DNA from: Chloroflexota bacterium
GTDB taxonomy: Bacteria; Chloroflexota; Anaerolineae; Anaerolineales; Villigracilaceae
Direction: 5' to 3'
DNA length: 64,000 nucleotides
Assembly: GCA_016234535.1 (NCBI GenBank)
Contig: JACRBH010000054.1
Span: 1 to 64,000 of the forward strand
Shown in pieces: positions 1 to 9,926 of this stretch. The position numbers and the translations under genes were made by a program. Within the stretch, counting starts at the first letter, position 1, and each line of letters begins with the position of its first letter. The notes under the pieces were generated by a model. That model saw nothing but the letters and a program-made list of their open reading frames with translations. It was not told the DNA's origin and made no database searches.

Positions 1-1
1 C

Positions 2-2149
2 ACGCCGATGCAGGCCCAGGTCAAGGATGGACGCGCAGCAGTCATCCTGACCGAATATGATTCCATCCGCAATCTCACTTTTCCCAATCCGCGCGAAATT
101 GACCTGCCCGATCTTTATCGTTCCTATAACGATTATTTGCAAATCTCGTATGACCTCGTGCGGCGCGGAGTGCGCTTTGGCAACAACAACTGGACTCCTG
201 TCCGCGCGCGTAGTTTTGCTGACCCCGTCGAGAGAATCATCTCGACGACCAGTGACCAGCTCAACGCATTGTACACACGCGGATTGTATGCCGCAGGCGA
301 ATCCACTCCGCCTGAGGAGATGGCTCTGCAAGTCGAGAAGCAGAATCTCATGGCGCGCATCAACCTCCCGATGGGGCGCGTCGAAGTCCGTGTGGATGAA
401 GGCGGCCACAACCTTGACCTGGATATTGCTAACCTGACCTTCAAGCATTTGCTGATGCTGAAAGTTTATTCCGACCCGAAATTCGCGCGCGGATTCCGTT
501 ATGACCGCGAAGACATTGCCCGCGCCCGCGCGAATGAGAATCTCGCCTCCAAATATGGACTCCGCGCCGAGATCGAAAACCCGCTTACAGGCAAGCCCGT
601 TTCGAATCGTGCCTTCCTGAAGTGGACTCTGGGTGAAGTGAGACCACTCGCTGAAGCGTTGAACATGTGGGATGATTTGCAACCGCTCGTGGAAATGTCT
701 GAAGGCGGACGTAATACAGCAGAGAAGATCCGCGCGCGCTTGAAGATGGAACTTGGCGAAAACGAAGAAGTGCCGGTGACCGTGTTGAAGGAATTATTCT
801 ACGAACACGAAGCGCTTATCAAGTCAGATGTGGAGCGCATTTGCGGTGACTATGGTTCGCTGGGTTCAGATGCGGCGAAGATCGCGGAGTTCATCCAGCG
901 CAGCCGTGATGTGACGCGCCATGATCAGAATGCGCCCATACAATTTCGCCCACGAACTCAGGCTGTCATCGAGACATCGTATTCCGATAAGACGAGCGAA
1001 ATCCTTGATCTGGCTCAACAGTTGATTCGCATCCCATCTGTTACGGCCTGCCCCGATGAACGCTATGATGAAGTACATCGCGCTGGTTCACTGGTGGATG
1101 ATTACCTGCGAAATGCGGGCCTGGATGTCCGATACTTTGATGGGAAATATCCTGCCGTTTATGCGACATTCCCCAATGCCGCAAAAGATAATCCAATTTT
1201 ATTAACTGGACATTTCGATGTTGTGGAACCCGAGCCTGACGACTCTCAATTCACTCCGCGCATTGAAGGTGATTATCTTCATGGCCGCGGTGCGGCGGAC
1301 ATGAAGACTGTTGTCGCAACTTACATGGTTTGGATGAAAGATACGATGAAGGCAGGCGCGCCATATCCCAATGTCGCCTTGATGTTGGTTGGCAACGAAG
1401 AGAATGGCGAAGCAGAGGCTTGGGGCACGCCGCATATTCTCAAGGCATTAAGTGACGAGCAAGGTCGCCCCTACACACCCGCATTATTTATCGCGGGTGA
1501 ACGCACAGGCGAGAAAGGCAATGAACTCTTCGGCGAAATCTGCGTGGAGAATCGCGGCGTGATGCGCTTTGATGTGATTGCGCGCGGCGCGAAGGGACAT
1601 TCAGGCGTAGCAGGAACTGGCGACTTGAGCGAGAAGCTCATCAATGCCCGCACCGCTTTGAACGAAATCTTTGCCAAACATCTCACGCTCAAAGCAGCGG
1701 ATGGATGGCAGTCACAAGCCAAGTTCCCGTTTATCAATGTTGGAACAGTGGGCGTGTATAACGTCACAGCGGCGGAAGGAATTTTAGGCGTTGAGATTCG
1801 TCCCATTCCGCAGGATGATACGTCTGCGCTGCGGAAGGAAGTGGAAGCCTATTGTGAAGAAAATAGCTTGGAAGCAAAGTTTACTGTGATGGAAAACGGC
1901 GTGGCTTGCGATAAGAATAATCCAGCGTTGATCGCGCTCATCGAAGCAGTCAAACAGGCGTCGGGTGGGAATGATCCGCGTATTGGTAGAAAGCTGCCCG
2001 GCACCAGCGCAAGATTCGCTCCGGGCGGGCAGGCGGTCGTTTGGGGGCAATCAGGCGTCGGTCCCCATGCAAAGAACGAGGCGCATTACATCCCCAGCAT
2101 CGAACCGTATTACAGATCGCTGAATGAGTTGGCGAAGTTGTGGAAATAG
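2..2149 (+). CDS. 5'-truncated bifunctional protein: N-terminal glutamate-cysteine-ligase-like (carboxylate-amine ligase) region fused to C-terminal M20/M25/M40 family metallopeptidase
   Basis: Open frame runs off the left window edge. The C-terminal half has M20 hallmarks (LLTGHFDVVEPEPDD, HGRGAADMK, GNEENGE, ARGAKGHSG). The N-terminal part (MGRVEVRVDEGGHNLDLDIANL...) resembles GCS2-type ligases only by eye. Confidence 0.65.
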   Translation, partial: TPMQAQVKDGRAAVILTEYDSIRNLTFPNPREIDLPDLYRSYNDYLQISYDLVRRGVRFGNNNWTPVRARSFADPVERIISTTSDQLNALYTRGLYAAGESTPPEEMALQVEKQNLMARINLPMGRVEVRVDEGGHNLDLDIANLTFKHLLMLKVYSDPKFARGFRYDREDIARARANENLASKYGLRAEIENPLTGKPVSNRAFLKWTLGEVRPLAEALNMWDDLQPLVEMSEGGRNTAEKIRARLKMELGENEEVPVTVLKELFYEHEALIKSDVERICGDYGSLGSDAAKIAEFIQRSRDVTRHDQNAPIQFRPRTQAVIETSYSDKTSEILDLAQQLIRIPSVTACPDERYDEVHRAGSLVDDYLRNAGLDVRYFDGKYPAVYATFPNAAKDNPILLTGHFDVVEPEPDDSQFTPRIEGDYLHGRGAADMKTVVATYMVWMKDTMKAGAPYPNVALMLVGNEENGEAEAWGTPHILKALSDEQGRPYTPALFIAGERTGEKGNELFGEICVENRGVMRFDVIARGAKGHSGVAGTGDLSEKLINARTALNEIFAKHLTLKAADGWQSQAKFPFINVGTVGVYNVTAAEGILGVEIRPIPQDDTSALRKEVEAYCEENSLEAKFTVMENGVACDKNNPALIALIEAVKQASGGNDPRIGRKLPGTSARFAPGGQAVVWGQSGVGPHAKNEAHYIPSIEPYYRSLNELAKLWK

Positions 2150-2217
2150 ATGTAACGCGACATTCATGTCGCCTCATGCTGGCGGCAAGCGACATAAATG
2201 CCGCGCTACAATGTTTG

Positions 2218-4581
2218 TTACGGAACCAATGTGAGTATATGTTCTGCCGCAGATTCAATTGCGGGTAACGTAAACGGCAGGGTGTGATAATTCACTGCCA
2301 GCCACGAGTCGATTTGATCGGCATAATGCGGGCTGAACGGCTGACCTGATTCTCCGCTGGGGATGATGGAGAGCGAGGCGTCCCAATCGGCGGGGTCGGC
2401 GATGATGCGGTAGGCGGGTCCAAGCCCCATGCTGTAGGCTTTGTCGGCATAGTACGCGCCGCTGTTGACCGTGTTCCAGTTGCCGCCTGTGGGATACGGT
2501 CCGCGGTTGAAGATGGGCGACAGAGCCGCAACGCTTCCAAGTGGATGTGAGAACGTGAAGGTGTGGATTTCACCCCACGCCCATTTGTTTTGATCTGTGC
2601 CGAGTTCGTTTACTGCGGCGGTTAGCGCGGCGCTCAGCGTTTCGGTGCGTTTGCCATCCCACCAGAGATTGTTCGGGTTGTCGAGTAAATTTTGCAGGAA
2701 CATGTAGGGGTAGCCTGCCAGGGTGAGATAAGAGTCCGTTGTCGCGGAGCCAAGTTTCGGGTCGAGGGTGAGGCGGATGATATGTCGCAGCGCGGCTTCA
2801 CTCAACGATGCGGCTTGGCTGTCAGCGGACATCGTCCCATCCCACTCCTTCAAAAGAGTCAGCGCGGTTTTTTCGGCATCGCTATTTGGCGCGGCTTCAC
2901 TGGCAATCGTTTGCGCGATCTGCAAATTGATGTCGCTGTGCAAACTGCCTTGCAGGGCTGCGAAATCATCGGATGTAATATTTTTCGAATCACGGATGGT
3001 GTCACTGATGAGCGCGACGCGATAGGGCGGCTGGAAATAATGCGAGAGGAAGTGCGGATAATCTGCGCCGGCGGGTCGGTTGTTGGCAGATGCGAAGAAA
3101 TCGCCGCTCGGATTTAATGCGGATGGGAGTTCCTCGAACGCGACGAAACCCTGCCACTCGTGCGATCCATCCGCGCCCGAAACTGGCAGCAGACCCCGGA
3201 CATCGTTGCGGGCCCGAACAGGGACCGCGCCCGACATCTGGAAGCCAATGTTGCCGTCAATATCGGCGTAGACGAAGTTCATGCCGGGCAATTGCCAGAG
3301 CGCGGTGGCGGCGCGGAAGTCATTCCAGTTTGCGGATTGATCAAGTTGGATGATGGCTTGCGCGAGTGGGCGGCCTTCATCCAAACCTGTCCATTGCAAG
3401 GCAAGCGTATCTTCGCTGTCGGGAGTCGCGTCGGTGATGATGGGGCCATGTTGAGTAGCGCGTACCTTGAGTGTGACAGTTTCACCATCCTTGACTTGAA
3501 TGGTTTCTTCACGGATGGTGATGTCTTTCCACTCGTCCATGAATTGATATTGCGTGCCATCGGCGTTGAGTGTTTCGATGAACAAATCTTGCACATCGGG
3601 GCGGGCGTTGGTGACTGCCCATGCGACATGAGCATTGTGACCAATTTCGATACCGGGCAAACCAGGCAAAGATGCTCCGACCACATCATATTGTCCATCG
3701 GTTGTATGCAAGCCGACTTCGTACCACAGCGTCGGCATGGATAATCCCTGATGTGGGTCACCAGCCAACAGCGGCAGTCCCGAAGCGGTATGACTTCCGC
3801 CGACGACCCAGGCATTGCTTCCCTGATCGGGCTTGGCGAGCGGCGTGGTTGATTGCCAGTCCGCGCCTGCTTCGAGCAGTGCGGTTGCAGTATTGGAAAG
3901 TGCAGTGACGTTGGCATCGGGTATTACATCGGGGCCAGGATATTCTGGTAACAGGCTGATGGCTTCTTCCCATGAAGTCGCAGCGACCAGTTTGGTAACG
4001 ACCAACTCATCTTGATAATTGTTGCTCAATCCCCAGGCCACTAATTTTCCAAAGACGAGTGAATCGATCGGTGTCCATTCCTGAGGCGTGATGCCGAGGA
4101 ATTTGAATTCCAATGGAAGATTTCCGCCTGCCTGCGCGAGGTGGGCATTGACTCCGTCCGCGTAGGCTTGCAGGGCAGATTGAGTTTCAGCATCAAGAGT
4201 CTCCCAATCGGCTTCAGCCGATTGGGTCATGCCGAGGATGCGCATAAAAGTATCGTTCTTCAATCCGCGATCTCCGACAATTTCGCTGAGTGTGCCGTGC
4301 GCTGCGCGGCGTTGGGATTCCATTGCCCAAAGCCTGTCCTGCGCGGTGACGAATCCCTGCGCGTAAAACAGATCATGCGCGTTGTCAGCGACGATGTGCG
4401 GGATTCCGCTGGCATCGCGATAGACTGTAACAGGAGCGTTCAGCCCGCTGAGTTTTAGTTCATTGTCCAGTTGCGGCATTGCAGGGCACACAACCGCAAA
4501 ATACCCGACAGTTGGAATGGCAGGCACAAGCAGGAGAATTATTACGAGAAGAGATAACAGGATTTTTTTGAGGAGGCGCAT
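2218..4581 (-). CDS. penicillin acylase family protein (secreted/membrane-anchored Ntn hydrolase)
   Basis: 787 aa with N-terminal hydrophobic segment; GSNAWVVGGSHTASGLPLLAGDPHQGL, LPGLPGIEIGHNAHVAWAVTNA and NRGPYPTGGNWNTVN are typical of penicillin amidases. Confidence 0.92.
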   Translation of the reverse strand: MRLLKKILLSLLVIILLLVPAIPTVGYFAVVCPAMPQLDNELKLSGLNAPVTVYRDASGIPHIVADNAHDLFYAQGFVTAQDRLWAMESQRRAAHGTLSEIVGDRGLKNDTFMRILGMTQSAEADWETLDAETQSALQAYADGVNAHLAQAGGNLPLEFKFLGITPQEWTPIDSLVFGKLVAWGLSNNYQDELVVTKLVAATSWEEAISLLPEYPGPDVIPDANVTALSNTATALLEAGADWQSTTPLAKPDQGSNAWVVGGSHTASGLPLLAGDPHQGLSMPTLWYEVGLHTTDGQYDVVGASLPGLPGIEIGHNAHVAWAVTNARPDVQDLFIETLNADGTQYQFMDEWKDITIREETIQVKDGETVTLKVRATQHGPIITDATPDSEDTLALQWTGLDEGRPLAQAIIQLDQSANWNDFRAATALWQLPGMNFVYADIDGNIGFQMSGAVPVRARNDVRGLLPVSGADGSHEWQGFVAFEELPSALNPSGDFFASANNRPAGADYPHFLSHYFQPPYRVALISDTIRDSKNITSDDFAALQGSLHSDINLQIAQTIASEAAPNSDAEKTALTLLKEWDGTMSADSQAASLSEAALRHIIRLTLDPKLGSATTDSYLTLAGYPYMFLQNLLDNPNNLWWDGKRTETLSAALTAAVNELGTDQNKWAWGEIHTFTFSHPLGSVAALSPIFNRGPYPTGGNWNTVNSGAYYADKAYSMGLGPAYRIIADPADWDASLSIIPSGESGQPFSPHYADQIDSWLAVNYHTLPFTLPAIESAAEHILTLVP

Positions 4582-4674
4582 AATGAGGTTTCCTTTGGAA
4601 AATTATTTAAAGGTACAGGCCGCCAAATAGGCAGCCTGACGATTACTGTGAGAATGTTCATTCACAATATGAAA

Positions 4675-5334
4675 TCAGTTTTTCGTTTCTTTCCCGGGCA
4701 CCGCCCGCGAGGGCAGGTGTGGCAGAAAGTCAAAAGGAGGGCGGTGATTGAGCTTGATCAAATTTGCGCCTCCTTCGCTTGCATGAATGGCCGTTAGCGA
4801 ACCTGTGTCACAACCCAATCTCTGAAAATGATCGAGCGGCAGCCCCAGAAAGTGTGACACCGCCAGCTTGATCGGGTCAGCATGAAAGATAACCGCAACA
4901 ATATCCTGCGGCTTGTTATGTTTCATAATGATATTTTCAAGCACGTTTGAAATGCGAGTTTGTATTTCAGGGAAGGATTCGCCTTCGGGAAAACGAAATC
5001 GGGAAGGGGAGTGCTGAACGATCTTCCAAACTTTTGTTAATCGCAAGACCTTCCATGACTTCCCCTGCCATTTGCCGATGTCCGCATCCATCAGATCAGG
5101 CTCCTGAATGATCTGCAATTTTCTTGCGGATGCGATTGGCGCCGCGGTTTCCATCGCCCTCTCCAGCGGACTCGAATAAATCGCCTTGATCGGAACCTCT
5201 TTCAGCGCTTCGCCCAACGCCTCGGCCTGCTTCTGTCCCCGTTCATTGAGATGAACGCCGGGAGTTCTCCCTGCCATTTTCCCTGTTTTGACATAATCGT
5301 TTTCGCCGTGGCGGATGAGTAATAGTGTGGGCAT
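4675..5334 (-). CDS. histidine phosphatase family protein (phosphoglycerate-mutase-like)
   Basis: N-terminal LLLIRHGENDYVKTGKMAGRTPGVHLNERGQKQAEALGEAL and IYSSPLERAMETA. Confidence 0.9.
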   Translation of the reverse strand: MPTLLLIRHGENDYVKTGKMAGRTPGVHLNERGQKQAEALGEALKEVPIKAIYSSPLERAMETAAPIASARKLQIIQEPDLMDADIGKWQGKSWKVLRLTKVWKIVQHSPSRFRFPEGESFPEIQTRISNVLENIIMKHNKPQDIVAVIFHADPIKLAVSHFLGLPLDHFQRLGCDTGSLTAIHASEGGANLIKLNHRPPFDFLPHLPSRAVPGKETKN

Positions 5335-5491
5335 ATTTATTTCCTGACTTGCTGAGTTTGAATGGCCTGGCAGACTGGGACTATTGTACTAAAAACCTGT
5401 CAACAAATGTGAATAAAGTCAACAAGCGCCTAGGTATATTTTGGTTATTGGAATTCAAACCGAAGATATATATTGATAAGGAGATCTGCAT

Positions 5492-6661
5492 ATGTTGAAA
5501 CATGGATTTTTACCAAAGAGAGTTCTGGGTTTTTTATTGAGCGTGGTTGTTGTTATAACTGCAACAGCCTGCGGACCATCAGATAATACCCCTGCCGCAC
5601 CTGAAATTACGAATGTCAGCGTGGAGAATAATTGTGATATTCGCACTGACTATGTCGATCATGTGACAGGTGATGGTGTCGTTTTTCTGCGGCGCAGCGT
5701 CGACGGGTCGAATTCCTTTACTCAAATTAAAGTGGCGGATAAACATGGCGAACAAGCCTCCAGCTTTTTAGATGAGGGATTACCGGCCGGGACATACTCT
5801 TACGATGTTGGTTACTTTAATTCTGATGTTGTCAAATACAGCCAGAAAAGCGTGCCGATCATTATTGACGAAGCCTGTGGAAACGACCCATTGGTGATAA
5901 AACCGTTCAATCCATTTATTACTCATGTGGAAGTCATCGACAATTGCACGGTTCGTATTTGGGGCGTTGTTTATGCTGAAGATGCGGACGGCGTTCGTGT
6001 TTACCGCTCAACGTCAGGTGGTCAGGCCGAAGAGATCGCTGAATTAAGCCTGGCGGAATGGAACCTTGGTGTCGGCAGTTATGATGATAAAAGCCTTCAC
6101 ACGGGAACATACCGTTACCGGATGAGCGTCTTCAATGCGAACGGCGAAGCTTTTAGTGATTCGAGCAGTGATGTTGTGATTTCCAATGCGAGTTGTAACC
6201 CGACGGTGGAAATGATCCCAACCCTGATCAAGCCAGTTATTGTTTCAGTCGCGACTGCGACTTCCACTCCTGTTCCAAAGGCTTGCATTTGGGAGGCGGT
6301 TGTCAATGTCTTTGTGCGAAAGGGACCTGGGGCCAGCCTGTACCATGAATTGACCGCTGTTGAGAAGGGGACTCAGTTTCCGATTGTCGGGCAGAGCCAG
6401 AATGGGCAGTTTTGGGTGGTTGAGATCCATGCGGGTTTGAATGGATATGTGCCGAAAGCGGAAAAATTCAGTCGAACGGACGGCGATTGTGGTAACACTT
6501 CCACCATACAAGACCCGCCTCCGCCGCCAACTCCAATTCCAACCAAAACGCCAAGGGCGATTCCCCAGTGTAGTGACGGCATCGATAATGACGGAGATGG
6601 AGCAATTGATATGCGTGACCTATTGGGGTGTACAAATCCAAATGATATGACTGAGGATTAA
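5492..6661 (+). CDS. lipoprotein with SH3-like region and C-terminal DGIDNDGDG motif
   Basis: Signal peptide plus lipobox-like VVVITATACGPS; two similar ~110-aa modules (ITNVSVENNCDIR..., ITHVEVIDNCTVR...); SH3b-like VFVRKGPGASLYHELTAVEKGTQFPIVGQSQNGQFWVVE; tail CSDGIDNDGDGAIDMRD. Confidence 0.75.
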   Translation: MLKHGFLPKRVLGFLLSVVVVITATACGPSDNTPAAPEITNVSVENNCDIRTDYVDHVTGDGVVFLRRSVDGSNSFTQIKVADKHGEQASSFLDEGLPAGTYSYDVGYFNSDVVKYSQKSVPIIIDEACGNDPLVIKPFNPFITHVEVIDNCTVRIWGVVYAEDADGVRVYRSTSGGQAEEIAELSLAEWNLGVGSYDDKSLHTGTYRYRMSVFNANGEAFSDSSSDVVISNASCNPTVEMIPTLIKPVIVSVATATSTPVPKACIWEAVVNVFVRKGPGASLYHELTAVEKGTQFPIVGQSQNGQFWVVEIHAGLNGYVPKAEKFSRTDGDCGNTSTIQDPPPPPTPIPTKTPRAIPQCSDGIDNDGDGAIDMRDLLGCTNPNDMTED

Positions 6662-6701
6662 ATTTAGTAGTGCCCTGCATTTGCAGGGCACTACTAAATT
6701 A
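6662..6701. repeat. perfect 19-bp inverted repeat with 2-nt loop (terminator or REP-like palindrome)
   Basis: aatttagtagtgccctgca-tt-tgcagggcactactaaatt immediately after the stop of the 5492-6661 CDS. Confidence 0.85.
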
Positions 6702-6867
6702 TGGCTGCTCTCTCTTCTCTTCTTTTGATACCCAATGCTTTTCTCTGTGCTTCACACGACATTTCCAACCGTGCTGTTGCTTGTGTTCATATCCCTCTCG
6801 TTTTCGTGCCAAGGGCGCTACGCTCAAAACGACAATCGAAAGCCCAAACCTATTTTTATTAATCCTA

Positions 6868-6895
6868 TTGACAATATTTGATTTCGAAATATAAT
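6868..6895 (+). promoter_or_regulatory. consensus sigma70-type promoter upstream of padR-like gene
   Basis: TTGACA (6868-6873), 16-nt spacer, TATAAT (6890-6895). Confidence 0.7.
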
Positions 6896-6937
6896 ATCAC
6901 TCGATGATATATCACAATATGATATATAGAGGCCAAA

Positions 6938-7279
6938 ATGAAAAATTCGATTGATACAAACTTACCGCTATCTGAACAGACATATTTTATTCTTCTGAGT
7001 CTTAGGGCGAGTCCAAAACATGGATACGCAATTGCCAAGGATGTTCAAACCTTAAGCAATGGGCGGGTCGTGCTGAGCGTGAGCACGCTTTACACAACGA
7101 TAAAACGTTTGCTCGACGACAAATGGATCAAGTTAATAGATACAACAACGGAATCAAACAGGCCGCGCAAGATTTATGAATTGACCAAAGCAGGTGGAAA
7201 TGTTTTGCTTGTCGAGGTACAGCGATTGGGAACATTGGTCTCGGCTGCTCGGATATCAGGAATGGAGGGTATCTTGTGA
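6938..7279 (+). CDS. PadR family transcriptional regulator
   Basis: PadR-type winged helix: YFILLSLRASPKHGYAIAKDVQTLSNGRVVLSVSTLYTTIKRLLDDKWI. Confidence 0.92.
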   Translation: MKNSIDTNLPLSEQTYFILLSLRASPKHGYAIAKDVQTLSNGRVVLSVSTLYTTIKRLLDDKWIKLIDTTTESNRPRKIYELTKAGGNVLLVEVQRLGTLVSAARISGMEGIL

Positions 7280-8406
7280 ATAGGCTCTTGTCTATTTTGA
7301 CAGTGTTTTATGGATGGCTTCTGAGTTTTTATCCACGTGAATTTCGCGATGAATTTGGCGGGGATATGTTGCAAGATTTTGAAGATGCGTTGAAGGCCGC
7401 CAGCCAGAATGGCTTTTACACGCTGCTTGTTGTCTTGTTGCGCGAACTCCTTGATCTTCCGCTCAATTTATTACATGCGCATTTGGATGAGAAACATATG
7501 ATTGGAATACTTCGTTCGCAGCCTGTACAAACTGGTTTTCGAGGAGCGATCGGTTTTGGCCTCGCATTCGCTGGAGTAAGCCTTGTAAGAGTTTTTCTCG
7601 TGTATGGTTTAACATCTTCCATTCCCTGGTTGAGCCGTTTGGGGATGCTTCTTTTCGACAGATTCCGGGGAAATAATCAACCGGCGAATTTTAGCATCGA
7701 GTTTTTGATCATATCAATTCTGGCGGCTGTAATTTTCGGAATAGTCTTCTCTCTCCTTTTCTCCAGCCGTGGCCGCTTCTCAAGATTTATGCTTGCTGGA
7801 ATGTTGGGGTGGCTTGCTCCAAACGCAATTGGCAGCGTGTTTTACAATTCCATTTCTGTCGATTATTACATCACCCCAATGCAAAATTTTTACCTGTCCA
7901 TTTCCTTGCAGCTTTTAACCGGGGCATTCTTTGGAGTAATCTTAAGCGTGGTCGAAAGCGAGAAAAAGACGCCCCTTTTTTTACTGGCTGTTATAACCTG
8001 TCTTTTTCCTGTAATCACTTACTTTTCGATCAAAGTTTTTTACTATTTTGATGTGGTGACCACCCCGTGGTTCTTTGCTGCGCTGATGGGTATGAGCCTT
8101 TTATATTTTACGATTGTTTTGGCGGTTGCGCTGTCAGCAGAGAAAAGAATGCTCTGGATGGTAGTGGTCGGTGCGCTGATCAATCCACTTGCAGATTTTC
8201 TGCCATACCTGATACTGCCTCAGAAAATTATTAATCCGTTTTACGGACTTGGAGACGCTTTTATCGTCAACAACGGAATGCTGCTTACATCAATTATGCT
8301 GAAAAGCACGTTTCAACAGGCACTGTTTGGAATTCAACTAGGTTTAATGTTAGGCATCGTGCTGGGATTTCTTAAGAAAGGCATTTCCAATCGAATTGAA
8401 ACATGA
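7276..8406 (+). CDS. polytopic membrane protein, coupled to PadR regulator
   Basis: 4-nt overlap with padR ORF; YGWLLSFYPREFRDEFGGDMLQDF N-terminus typical of PadR-associated membrane proteins; multiple hydrophobic segments. Confidence 0.8.
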   Translation: MNRLLSILTVFYGWLLSFYPREFRDEFGGDMLQDFEDALKAASQNGFYTLLVVLLRELLDLPLNLLHAHLDEKHMIGILRSQPVQTGFRGAIGFGLAFAGVSLVRVFLVYGLTSSIPWLSRLGMLLFDRFRGNNQPANFSIEFLIISILAAVIFGIVFSLLFSSRGRFSRFMLAGMLGWLAPNAIGSVFYNSISVDYYITPMQNFYLSISLQLLTGAFFGVILSVVESEKKTPLFLLAVITCLFPVITYFSIKVFYYFDVVTTPWFFAALMGMSLLYFTIVLAVALSAEKRMLWMVVVGALINPLADFLPYLILPQKIINPFYGLGDAFIVNNGMLLTSIMLKSTFQQALFGIQLGLMLGIVLGFLKKGISNRIET

Positions 8407-8457
8407 GTTTGTTGAAACATTTAGGCGGATGACCGAAAGAGTCGTTTGCCCGTTTTT

Positions 8458-9867
8458 TTATTTAATCTTTCTCTTCATCTCTTTGATTTCATCTTCGCTC
8501 ATTGCAGGGACATCTTCCCGTCGTTCAATGTTCAAAGCTTTACGCTGTGCTTCGCGCCACATTTCCAATCTAGCGGTCACCTGTGATTCGTATCCCTCTT
8601 GTGATGGCGCGTAAAAATATGTGCCGAGCAATCTCTTCGGCAAATATTGCTGCGGTGTGAAGTGACCTTCTTCATCGTGCGGATAAATGTAATCCTTGCC
8701 CTGGCCTGTTGCGGCGGCGTCGCGATTTCCGTCCGCGAGGTGACGTGGCACTGATACCTGTCCCTCTTCCTCGATCTTCTTCATCGCCTTGAAATATGCA
8801 CCCGCGCTGTTGGACTTGGGCGCTGTAGCGAGATAGAGTGTGGCCTCTGCAATGGGGAATATCCCTTCGGGCAGGCCGATGTAATCAAAGGCTTGCGCCG
8901 CTGAGTTTGCCACTACAAGTCCCATTGGGTCAGCGAGGCCGATATCTTCACCAGCCAGAATAATTAATCGGCGCAGGATGAATTTTGGGTCTTCGCCGGC
9001 GTAGATCATTTTTGCAAGCCAGTATAAAGCGGCGTCCGGGTCGCTTCCACGCACTGATTTGATGAAGGCTGAGATGGTGTCGTAATGAGCATCGCCGTCT
9101 TTGTCGTATAGAACTGCGCGGCGTTGAATCGATTCCTGCGCCACTTCCAATGTGACGTGAATGACGCCGTCAACATCTGGAGACGTTGACTCCACTGCCA
9201 ACTCGATGGCGTTCAGGGCATTTCTTGCGTCGCCGCTGGAAACTTCAATTAAATGGGAGCGGGCATCGGCGTCGAGAATGATGCGCTTGTCCCCGTAGCC
9301 GCGCTCCCTGTCTGTGAGTGCGCGGTCAATTAATATCCCAGTCTCGGCTTGATTCAGGTTGCGGAGTTGAAAGACTCGTGAGCGCGAGATCAAGGCCTTG
9401 ATGACTTCGAAATATGGATTCTCCGTCGTCGCGCCGATCAGGGTAAACGTTCCGTTCTCGACGTGGGGCAGGAGCGCGTCCTGTTGGGCTTTGTTCCAGC
9501 GATGGACTTCATCCACAAAAAGAATCGTGCGGATATTGTGCAGCCTTCGGCGTTCCAGTGACTCGTCAATGACAACGCGCAGATCGGCCTTGCCTGCGAG
9601 GATGGCGGAAATGGTGGTGAAGTGACTCTTGGTGGTGTTGGCGATGACTTGCGCGAGCGTGGTCTTGCCTGTGCCGGGCGGCCCCCAAAGAATAATGGAT
9701 GAAAAAAGTTTGTCCGCTTCGATGGCGCGCCGCAGAAGTTTGCCCTCGCCCACGATATGTTCCTGTCCGATGTATTCATCCAATGTGCGCGGACGCATTC
9801 GCGCGGCAAGCGGCGCTTCGCTTTTCAGACGTTCATGCATGGCGTGGTCGAAGAGGTCTTGTGACAT
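8458..9867 (-). CDS. rarA: replication-associated recombination protein A (RarA/MgsA AAA+ ATPase)
   Basis: [76 protein letters not shown]. Confidence 0.95.
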   Translation of the reverse strand: MSQDLFDHAMHERLKSEAPLAARMRPRTLDEYIGQEHIVGEGKLLRRAIEADKLFSSIILWGPPGTGKTTLAQVIANTTKSHFTTISAILAGKADLRVVIDESLERRRLHNIRTILFVDEVHRWNKAQQDALLPHVENGTFTLIGATTENPYFEVIKALISRSRVFQLRNLNQAETGILIDRALTDRERGYGDKRIILDADARSHLIEVSSGDARNALNAIELAVESTSPDVDGVIHVTLEVAQESIQRRAVLYDKDGDAHYDTISAFIKSVRGSDPDAALYWLAKMIYAGEDPKFILRRLIILAGEDIGLADPMGLVVANSAAQAFDYIGLPEGIFPIAEATLYLATAPKSNSAGAYFKAMKKIEEEGQVSVPRHLADGNRDAAATGQGKDYIYPHDEEGHFTPQQYLPKRLLGTYFYAPSQEGYESQVTARLEMWREAQRKALNIERREDVPAMSEDEIKEMKRKIK

Positions 9868-9926
9868 GGGCGGATTATAACAACAAAAAATGGGCCGCTT
9901 TCGCAGCCCATGTACATGCCAACTGA

